Shown piece after piece: positions 19,111 through 25,698 of a DNA stretch of 64,000 nucleotides; the stretch's first letter is position 1; each line of letters starts with the position of its first letter. A program made the translations under genes and the position numbers. The notes under the pieces are model-generated. The model saw only the letters and a list, made by a program, of their open reading frames with translations. It made no database searches and was not told the origin of the DNA. The stretch is from Moraxella sp. K1664 (GTDB taxonomy: Bacteria > Pseudomonadota > Gammaproteobacteria > Pseudomonadales > Moraxellaceae): the NCBI RefSeq assembly GCF_039693965.1, contig NZ_CP155576.1, positions 1,488,001 through 1,552,000 of the forward strand, in the 5' to 3' direction.

Positions 19111-19818
19111 TTATTTTTGGATGGGATTGTATCTTTTGTGCTTATTAAATGAGTGGTCAAACAAGCGAAACAGTGCCAATATCAGCCATGAGATGAGCAG
19201 ATAGATGATACCTGCGGCAAAATAAATCTCTAAGGTCATGTACGTCTTGGCAATGATGATTTTGGAGGTGTACATCAAATCCACCACCGTAATGGTGCTT
19301 GCCAGTGCTGAGCCTTTGAGCATAAAAATCACTTCATTGCTGTATGCAGGTATCATAATCCCAAAGGCACGGGGCAGGGTAATGCGGGTAAACTTCTGTA
19401 TGGGCGACATGCCCAAAGCGTCCGCTGCTTCTAGCTCGCCACGGGGAACTGCCTGTATCGCCCCACGCACAATCTCAGCGACATAAGCGGCGGTGTTTAG
19501 CGTAAAGGCGATGATGGCACACCAGTAGGCTTGACTAAGCACGGGCTTCCACAGCATGCTCTCTTGAATGGCTTTAAACTGCCCGAGACCATAATAAATC
19601 AGAAAAATCTGCACCAGCAGGGGCGTGCCACGAAAAAAGAAAATGTATAAAAAAGGAAAAACCTGCACCAAAGGGTTTTTGGAGAGTCTAAGCAGTGCCA
19701 AAACCACCCCAAAAATCAGCCCGATGATACTGGATAATGCCACAAGCTCCAAGGTGGTGATGGATGCTTTTAGAAGTTCGGGAAAATGCGTGATAATCGC
19801 TTGCCAGTTCCAGCTCAT
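19111..19818 (-). CDS. Polar amino acid ABC transporter permease (HisM/ArtM-like)
   Basis: Inner-membrane permease, 235 residues, about five helices. The LELVALSSIIGLIFGVVLAL N-terminal helix and the EAA loop ELEAADALGMSPIQKFTRIT (about 132-151) are typical of the HisM/GlnP group. Its ATG overlaps the stop of the upstream permease by four bases (ATGA), which shows translational coupling. The two permeases form the heterodimeric channel of the transporter encoded by the operon. The substrate is probably a basic or polar amino acid. Confidence 0.9.
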   Translation of the reverse strand: MSWNWQAIITHFPELLKASITTLELVALSSIIGLIFGVVLALLRLSKNPLVQVFPFLYIFFFRGTPLLVQIFLIYYGLGQFKAIQESMLWKPVLSQAYWCAIIAFTLNTAAYVAEIVRGAIQAVPRGELEAADALGMSPIQKFTRITLPRAFGIMIPAYSNEVIFMLKGSALASTITVVDLMYTSKIIIAKTYMTLEIYFAAGIIYLLISWLILALFRLFDHSFNKHKRYNPIQK

Positions 19819-20546
19819 GCCTTTGCCCCCGTTGTTTTTTGTTTAAGCAGTTTTTTGGCGTAACGTTTGGCAGGATTGGCTCGCCATTCGCCAAAGCTGA
19901 TGCAGGCAGTAACGACCGCTGTTAGGCACAGATAAACGAGAGCTGCCACAAGATAAAAGGTAAAAGGTTCTTGGGTGGACTGAGCGGCACGAGATGAATA
20001 ATAAATCAAATCTTTAAGTCCGATGAGTGAGATAAGGGCGGTGTCTTTTAGTAGCACCAAAAATAAGTTACCCAAACCGGGTAAGGCAACGACCCACATC
20101 TGTGGCAGGATAATGCGAAAAAAGGTCTGGGCAGGTCTCATGCCCAGTGATTGGGCAGCTTCCCACTGTCCTTTGGGAATCTCTTGGATTGCCATGCGAA
20201 ACACTTCGGTGGCGTACGCCCCAAACATGACCGATAGGGCGACCACACCCGGCCAAAAACTGCCAATATCAATACGTCCACGATAACCAAAGACTTCTTT
20301 GGCAAAAAACGACACGATGATGTCACCACCAAAATAGATGGCAAAGACTACTAAGAGTTCGGGAATGCCACGCACTACCGTTGTGTAGATGTTGGCAAGG
20401 CTTTTAAATAGCCAGATATTAGAGAGCTTGGCAGTTGCCCCCAATAGCCCGAAAATCAATCCAAAAATCAGGCTCGTTACGCCCAATTTGATGGTCAAAA
20501 TCGTGCCTTGCCAAAGTAAATCGGTGTATCCGTGGAGTTCTAACAT
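19815..20546 (-). CDS. Polar amino acid ABC transporter permease (HisQ/ArtQ-like)
   Basis: Partner permease with the EAA loop WEAAQSLGMRPAQTFFRI. The frame is open to a TTG at 20588, but the ATG at 20546 (MLELHGYTDLLWQGTILTI) reproduces the family N terminus. Its end overlaps the start of the second permease. It is separated from the upstream binding-protein gene by about 160 bases with a strong hairpin, so permease expression may be lower than that of the binding proteins. Confidence 0.9.
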   Translation of the reverse strand: MLELHGYTDLLWQGTILTIKLGVTSLIFGLIFGLLGATAKLSNIWLFKSLANIYTTVVRGIPELLVVFAIYFGGDIIVSFFAKEVFGYRGRIDIGSFWPGVVALSVMFGAYATEVFRMAIQEIPKGQWEAAQSLGMRPAQTFFRIILPQMWVVALPGLGNLFLVLLKDTALISLIGLKDLIYYSSRAAQSTQEPFTFYLVAALVYLCLTAVVTACISFGEWRANPAKRYAKKLLKQKTTGAKA

Positions 20547-20590
20547 GGTGTGGCGGTCTTTGTGGTTATTGTATTGATGGCTGTTCAATA

Positions 20591-20619
20591 AAAATAGACA
20601 AGGCTTGCTTGTCTATTTT
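20591..20619 (-). terminator. Intra-operon terminator/attenuator
   Basis: A 12-bp stem (AAAATAGACAAG / CTTGTCTATTTT) with a 5-base loop is followed on the minus strand by TTTTTATTG. It lies between the second binding-protein gene and the permease genes, and probably sets the ratio of binding protein to permease. Confidence 0.65.
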
Positions 20620-20704
20620 AAGTATTGCTTTGTTAAGGGGTAACCTTATCAAATGGGTAAAATAGAACAAAACGCTTATTTTACCAATTTTTCAAAAATT
20701 TTGC

Positions 20705-21622
20705 TTAACTATTTTTAGTACTCTCACTCACCGCGGTATTTTGTGTCTCGCTTGTATCCGCAGGCTCGCTTACAGGCTCGGCATCGCCAGCAGGGGCAGG
20801 CGTGTCAGCAGAAGTGGGAGCATTGTCAGGAACACTGGCAGACCCTGTGGTGGCAAAGTATTTTGCTACCAGCTCATCATATTTGCCACTGGCTTTTAGA
20901 TTTGCCAAAGCAGTGTTAAACTCGCCTTTTAGGGCATCATCTTTACGCACGGCAATACCCACTTTATCATCAATATCAATCGGCTCGCCTTTAATCTCAA
21001 AGTTCGCCCCTGCATCGGTTTTTAGCCAATCAGACGCTGGCACGAAGTCGGCAAGCATATAATCAATACGTCCTGCACTTAGGTCAAGGTGTACATTGTC
21101 CTGCTTATCATAAGCCTTGACAGTAGCATTAGGCTGATGTTTGGCAAGATATTCGCCCGAGACAGTGGCTTGCTGTACGCCCACAGTTTTGCCCGCTAAG
21201 TCGTTAATGGTGATGCTGTCGCCTTTTTTGCCGACTAGGATAAGCGTGTTATCAAAATAGGCATCAGAGAAATCCACCACTTCTAGGCGTTCTGGCGTGA
21301 TAGACATGCCTGCCATGATGGCGTCCGATTTGTTCGCTTGTAGGCTTGGGATTAGGCTGTCCCAATCCTGTGCCACGATGTCGCAGTCGGCTTTCATCTC
21401 GGTGCATAGGGCATTGGCAAGGTCAATCTCAAAACCGACCAGATTGCCGGTGGTGTCCAAATAACTAAATGGCTTAAAGCTTGACTCGGTGGCAATCAGC
21501 ACTTTTTTGCCGTCATGGGTGCCAGCATTGGCGGTGTCTGCGGTGGTATTGGCAGGTTTGTCGCCCCCACAGGCAGTTAGGGCAAGGGCGGTTAGGGCGA
21601 TAGCTAAGTATTTGATTTTCAT
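20705..21622 (-). CDS. Amino acid ABC transporter substrate-binding lipoprotein (copy 2)
   Basis: Family 3 solute-binding protein anchored as a lipoprotein: signal MKIKYLAIALTALALTAC with Cys18. The GYWE-type core is represented by LIATESSFKPFSY, then FEIDLANAL, then AGMSITPERLEVVDFSDAY. It is a paralogue of the next upstream gene and shares the CGGDKPA start of the mature protein. A disordered tail of about 45 residues, rich in Pro, Ser, Thr, Ala and Glu, follows the folded domain, which is unusual for this family. Confidence 0.88.
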   Translation of the reverse strand: MKIKYLAIALTALALTACGGDKPANTTADTANAGTHDGKKVLIATESSFKPFSYLDTTGNLVGFEIDLANALCTEMKADCDIVAQDWDSLIPSLQANKSDAIMAGMSITPERLEVVDFSDAYFDNTLILVGKKGDSITINDLAGKTVGVQQATVSGEYLAKHQPNATVKAYDKQDNVHLDLSAGRIDYMLADFVPASDWLKTDAGANFEIKGEPIDIDDKVGIAVRKDDALKGEFNTALANLKASGKYDELVAKYFATTGSASVPDNAPTSADTPAPAGDAEPVSEPADTSETQNTAVSESTKNS

Positions 21623-21655
21623 GATAAAACCTTTTGGTTGGTGGGTGGTTTTAAA

Positions 21656-22552
21656 TTATTCGCTTTTTGCAGGTTCGGTAGTAGCAGACTCTTGGACTTG
21701 GGCGGTGTTGTCAGTCTCGGCAACTACTGGCTCGGCAGTCTCGCTTGGCGTGGGCGTGGCAGTATCGCCAAAGTGCTGTTTTTCTAGCTCGGCAAGGGTG
21801 CCATTGGCTTTTAGGGTGGCGAGTGCTTTATCAAAGTCAGCTTTTAGGGTGTCGCCTTTACGCACGGCAATGCCTAGATTGTCGTTGTTGTCAATCTCAT
21901 CGCCGACCAGTCCAAAGCCGTCATTGCCTTGTTTTAGCCAGTCCATTGCCGAGACTTTCTCTGCCATGACTGCATGGTTTCGCCCTGCTTTTAGGTCAAG
22001 ATAAGAGTTGGTGTAGGTGTCATATAGTTGAACACGGTTGCCGTCTTTGCCGTCATATCGCTCGGTGATGTAGTCCGCCCCTGTGGTGGAACGCTGACTG
22101 CCTAGCACCAGATTTTTGATGTTGCTCGGGTCAAATGAGCCGTCCGTTTTGGAGAGCCACACGATAGTGTTACTAAAATACGGCTCGGAGAAATCTACCT
22201 GTGCTTGGCGTTCGGGCGTGATAGACATACCAGCGATGACCGCATCGTATTTGTTGGTCAAAAGACCCGGTAATAAGCCGTCCCAGTCCTGTGCCACGAC
22301 ATCACAGTTTGCCTGAATCTCAGCACAGACGGCATTGATGACGTCCACGTCAAAACCGACAATTTTGCCGTCAGCGTTTAGGTTGTTAAAGGGTGGGTAG
22401 TTGGCTTCGGTGGCGATGATTAGACTTCTGCCTTCGCCTGCTTGTGGGGCGGTGGTGTCTGCCTTTGGTGTATCGGCAGGTTTGTCGCCCCCACAGGCAA
22501 CTAGGGTGCTGGCTGTGAGCAGGCTTAGGGAGAATTTGGTCAATGCGTTCAT
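21656..22552 (-). CDS. Amino acid ABC transporter substrate-binding lipoprotein (copy 1)
   Basis: Family 3 solute-binding lipoprotein with the lipobox ending at Cys20 (LVACGGDKPAD). Typical blocks are LIIATEANYPPFNN, FDVDVINAVCAEI and MSITPERQAQVDFSEPYFSN. It is paralogous to the gene after it (34-base gap), so the operon encodes two binding proteins for one permease, which may widen the substrate range. The C terminus also carries a Thr/Glu/Ala-rich tail of about 35 residues. Gap to the ATPase gene is 44 bases. Confidence 0.88.
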   Translation of the reverse strand: MNALTKFSLSLLTASTLVACGGDKPADTPKADTTAPQAGEGRSLIIATEANYPPFNNLNADGKIVGFDVDVINAVCAEIQANCDVVAQDWDGLLPGLLTNKYDAVIAGMSITPERQAQVDFSEPYFSNTIVWLSKTDGSFDPSNIKNLVLGSQRSTTGADYITERYDGKDGNRVQLYDTYTNSYLDLKAGRNHAVMAEKVSAMDWLKQGNDGFGLVGDEIDNNDNLGIAVRKGDTLKADFDKALATLKANGTLAELEKQHFGDTATPTPSETAEPVVAETDNTAQVQESATTEPAKSE

Positions 22553-22596
22553 AACAATCCTTATGTTAGGTTGGGGTTAAATACTCATGGGTGGCG

Positions 22597-23367
22597 TTAC
22601 TGATGAGACGCCATAAATTCTTTGACACGCTCGGATTTGGGGTTTTCAAACACTTCGGTTGGCGTGCCCATTTCTTCGATACGTCCTTGATGTAAAAAGA
22701 CGACTTTGGTTGAGACTTCTTTGGCAAATCGCATCTCATGGGTAACGATAAGCATGGTACGCCCTTCACTGGCAAGCTCACGCATGACCGCCAGCACTTC
22801 GTTCACGAGCTCTGGGTCTAGGGCGGACGTGGGTTCATCAAACAGCAGAACTTTGGGTTTCATGGCAAGCGAGCGGGCGATTGCCACACGCTGACGCTGA
22901 CCGCCCGATAGGTTGTCAGGGTAGGCGTCTTTTTTGTCCAATAACCCCACTTTGGCAAGCAGGCGTTCGCCTTCGGCAATGGCATCTGCCTTAGTTACGC
23001 CCAGCACATGAATGGGGGCTTCGGTGATGTTTTCTAAAATGGTCTTGTGTGGCCATAGGTTAAATGACTGAAACACAAAGCCAATCTCGGAGCGAAGTTT
23101 TTCAAGTTGTTTGGGGTTTTTGGCGACCAATTCGCCTTTTTTGGGGGTGAGTTGTAGCTCTTCATTGCCCACAAAAATCTTGCCAGCACTGGGCTTTTCT
23201 AATAAATTAATACAGCGAAGTAGGGTAGATTTGCCCGAACCTGATGACCCTAAGATACTGATGACATCGCCGTCATAAGCGGTCAAAGAGACGCCTTTTA
23301 AGACTTCAAGCGAGCCATAATTTTTGTGAATGTCTTGTAAATCAAGGGCAATGGGGCGGTCAGTCAT
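22597..23367 (-). CDS. Amino acid ABC transporter ATP-binding protein (HisP/GlnQ-like)
   Basis: ATPase of the polar amino acid transporter, 256 residues. Walker A GSSGSGKS is at 40-47; the Q-loop [10 protein letters not shown], signature LSGGQRQR, Walker [15 protein letters not shown] and H-loop VTHEMRFA follow. It is the first gene of a five-gene unit: ATPase, two binding proteins, two permeases. The promoter should lie in the spacer upstream, close to the TIR element at 23465-23683. Confidence 0.93.
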   Translation of the reverse strand: MTDRPIALDLQDIHKNYGSLEVLKGVSLTAYDGDVISILGSSGSGKSTLLRCINLLEKPSAGKIFVGNEELQLTPKKGELVAKNPKQLEKLRSEIGFVFQSFNLWPHKTILENITEAPIHVLGVTKADAIAEGERLLAKVGLLDKKDAYPDNLSGGQRQRVAIARSLAMKPKVLLFDEPTSALDPELVNEVLAVMRELASEGRTMLIVTHEMRFAKEVSTKVVFLHQGRIEEMGTPTEVFENPKSERVKEFMASHQ

Positions 23368-23464
23368 GAATTTCTCGGTTGTTTTTTAAAATCAAAAGTT
23401 AATCGTATATTTTGAACAAATCTGATAAAAAAGGCAAATCATTTTTACCAAAATCGGCAAAATT

Positions 23465-23683
23465 TTAGGGTGTGTTGAATATTGGTATTTGCTATGAAAA
23501 ATAGGGGAAATCGCCCGTTTTTCAAGGAAAAAACGCAGGCTGATAGTTATTCTATCAGACAAGTTTCAGACAAGTTTTTGACGAAGAAAAACAAGATTTA
23601 GCCATTTTTCATGCAAAAATTGATAAAAGCATTAAATTATACCACATTTTATAAAAATGTTATCAATGTTCAACACGCCCTAA
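23465..23683. mobile_element. Miniature TIR element (MITE-like), non-coding
   Basis: This 219-bp stretch begins with TTAGGGTGTGTTGAATATTG and ends with CAATGTTCAACACGCCCTAA, which are inverted repeats matching at 18 of 20 positions. Both ends carry TA, which fits a TA target duplication as made by Tc1/IS630-type transposases. Inside is a small hairpin (CTGATAG TTATT CTATCAG, near 23541-23559). There is no coding capacity. It occupies much of the 549-base gap between the transporter ATPase gene and ccmC; I see no gene in the rest of that gap. Confidence 0.65.
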
Positions 23684-23916
23684 TTTTTTCATCAATTTGT
23701 TAAAATTGTCAAAATTATTGGGGTAAAAAGGGTAAAATGAGACAAATTTGTTTTAAAAATGAGCGAATTTGACAGATTTTTTACCAAGTCGGTCATTTTT
23801 GGCGGTTTATCAATTACTGACAATCGCCAAAAATATGCTATAATTAGCCATTTATTGTCCTACTCTCAATTTTAATCATTACAATTTTACTGCCATTGAT
23901 ATTGTTACGGTGAGCC

Positions 23917-24717
23917 ATGCCAAACGCCCAAAAAGCCAATTCTCCAACCGCCAAAAATGCAGGATTTTTTAATCGTCTGTGGCAGGGTTTTTTGACGACC
24001 GTTGGCACGGAGCGATTTTTTAAGATTTTCTCGCCGTGGGTCAAGTGGCTTGCCCTAATTGCCTTTGTGCTCATAAGCATTGGCACGGTGTGGGGACTCA
24101 TGTTCGCTCCGCCTGATTATTTGCAGGGTAATAGTTATCGCATTATTTTTATCCATGTGCCAACCGCCAGCCTTGCCATGAGTATTTATTTTGCCATGAG
24201 TGTGCTAGGGGTCATTTTTTTGGTGTGGAAAATCAAAACCGCCAACATTGTCGCCCAAGCGATCGCCCCGATTGGCTTTATCTGCTGTGTGCTAAGTCTC
24301 TTGACAGGCTCGATTTGGGCGAAACCAACATGGGGGACGTACTGGGTGTGGGACGCACGTTTGACCAGCATGCTGATTTTGGCGTTTTTGTATGCAGGGG
24401 TCATGGCACTGTTTAGTGCTTTTGAACATAGCCAAAATCGGGGCAAGGCAGCGGCGATTTTGTCCATTGTTGGGGCGGTCAATCTGCCGATTATCAAATA
24501 CTCGGTAGAATGGTGGAATACCCTACACCAAGGGGCGACGTTTACCGTAACCAACGCCCCAAAAATGCCAGCGTCCATGTGGGTGCCACTGCTTATCATG
24601 ATGCTTGGTATGTATTTTATGGTGGCGGGTCTCGCCATTTATCGCACCAATTCCTTGATTTTACAACGTGAACATAACAAAGCATGGGTAGCCAACTACC
24701 TAAATGCCAAAAAATAG
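23917..24717 (+). CDS. ccmC: Cytochrome c maturation haem exporter subunit CcmC
   Basis: Inner-membrane protein that loads haem onto CcmE during system I cytochrome c maturation. The tryptophan-rich WGTYWVWD motif is at 139-146. The two axial His ligands can be placed at His80 (FIHVPTA) and His204 (WNTLHQGAT). About six membrane helices are seen. The length of 266 residues includes an N-terminal extension of about 35 residues. It is followed after 21 bases by ccmD and then ccmE; ccmA, ccmB, ccmF, ccmG and ccmH are not in the window. Confidence 0.93.
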   Translation: MPNAQKANSPTAKNAGFFNRLWQGFLTTVGTERFFKIFSPWVKWLALIAFVLISIGTVWGLMFAPPDYLQGNSYRIIFIHVPTASLAMSIYFAMSVLGVIFLVWKIKTANIVAQAIAPIGFICCVLSLLTGSIWAKPTWGTYWVWDARLTSMLILAFLYAGVMALFSAFEHSQNRGKAAAILSIVGAVNLPIIKYSVEWWNTLHQGATFTVTNAPKMPASMWVPLLIMMLGMYFMVAGLAIYRTNSLILQREHNKAWVANYLNAKK

Positions 24718-24738
24718 CCAGCTCAAAAGGGGCAAGCA

Positions 24739-24945
24739 ATGACACCGTATTTTCAAAATTTAGCAGACTTTATCCACATGAATGGTCATGGGGCTTATGT
24801 GTGGACGTGTTATGCCTTAGTGTTTGGGGCGATAGTGCTTATGATTTGGTATGCCAAAAGCGAACGCACCAAGACCATTGCCAAACTGTCCACACAGACC
24901 AAAAAACTCACCAACAAACAACGCCAAGCACTGGCAAAGGGTTAA
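24739..24945 (+). CDS. ccmD: Haem exporter protein CcmD
   Basis: Small membrane protein (68 aa) that helps release haem-loaded CcmE from CcmC. It has the expected single membrane helix (AYVWTCYALVFGAIVLMIW, about 19-37) after the MNGHGAYVW motif, and a basic cytoplasmic tail. It sits between ccmC and ccmE with a 3-base gap to the latter. Confidence 0.87.
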   Translation: MTPYFQNLADFIHMNGHGAYVWTCYALVFGAIVLMIWYAKSERTKTIAKLSTQTKKLTNKQRQALAKG

Positions 24946-24948
24946 ATT

Positions 24949-25539
24949 ATGAATAACGCACGCCAAAAAAAGCTCATGTGGGTCATCGCCATGCTGGTGG
25001 GTGTGGCGGTGGCAGTCGGACTGATTTTGTACGCCATTCGTCAGCAGACCGATTATTATTTTGATCCGACCGCCATTACTGCCGGCAAAGCCCCCGAAAA
25101 CAAGCGTATCCGTGCAGGGGGCATGGTGGTGGCAGGCTCGGTTAAGCGAGACCCCAATGACCCGTTAAATATCCAGTTTGAAGTAACTGATTATAAAGCA
25201 GTCGTGCCGATGACATATCGGGGTGTATTGCCGGATTTGTTTGCCGAAAATTCAGGGGTGGTGGCAACCGGTGAGTTACAAGGTGGGACGTTTGTCGCCA
25301 GTGAAGTGCTTGCCAAGCATGATGAGAACTATATGCCCCCCGAAGTCGCCAAATCGCTAAAAGCCGAACACGCCGAACGGGGAACGGACGTGAATAACGG
25401 GCAATTTATCCCTGCCACAAGCATGGCGGAGATTGACCAAAGACAAGCCGAGCAAAGCCAAAATCAAGCCCAAGCCCAAGCCCAAAGCGACAGCCAAAAT
25501 CCAAGCCCAACCCAAAATGAGAGCGATACACAGCAGTAG
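24949..25539 (+). CDS. ccmE: Cytochrome c maturation haem chaperone CcmE
   Basis: Periplasmic haem chaperone anchored by an N-terminal helix (about 9-29). The OB-fold carries the haem-attachment motif HDENY with His124, the covalent ligand, and Tyr128. The [11 protein letters not shown] block near 59-69 and [11 protein letters not shown] near 88-98 fit the family. After residue 150 there is a low-complexity tail rich in Gln, Ser and Ala, longer than in many relatives. It is the last gene of the ccmCDE unit and is followed by a terminator. Confidence 0.94.
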   Translation: MNNARQKKLMWVIAMLVGVAVAVGLILYAIRQQTDYYFDPTAITAGKAPENKRIRAGGMVVAGSVKRDPNDPLNIQFEVTDYKAVVPMTYRGVLPDLFAENSGVVATGELQGGTFVASEVLAKHDENYMPPEVAKSLKAEHAERGTDVNNGQFIPATSMAEIDQRQAEQSQNQAQAQAQSDSQNPSPTQNESDTQQ

Positions 25540-25570
25540 CGTATAAAAGCCGTTTTATTTTAAAAGTAAA

Positions 25571-25599
25571 AGAGTGTCTATCATGGACACTCTTTTTTT
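25571..25599 (+). terminator. Terminator of ccmCDE
   Basis: An 8-bp stem (AGAGTGTC / GACACTCT) with loop TATCATG runs straight into seven T. Confidence 0.88.
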
Positions 25600-25621
25600 G
25601 TTAAATGATGATTATTTTGTC

Positions 25622-25665
25622 ATGTTATAATATTTCAATTTATAATAGTTATGTTATAATGTTTC
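25622..25665 (+). promoter_or_regulatory. znuD promoter with two Zur-like half-site repeats
   Basis: ATGTTATAATATTTC (25622-25636) and ATGTTATAATGTTTC (25651-25665) are near-identical direct repeats 29 bases apart. They resemble half of the gammaproteobacterial Zur operator, whose core is ATGTTATAnTATAACAT. The second contains a TATAAT -10 (25655-25660) with TTTCAA as a possible -35 16 bases upstream, so a bound repressor would block RNA polymerase. Zinc control is an inference supported by the His-rich receptor that follows. Confidence 0.5.
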
Positions 25666-25698
25666 TATTTTAATTGTGATGTAAACAGGAGTAAGATT

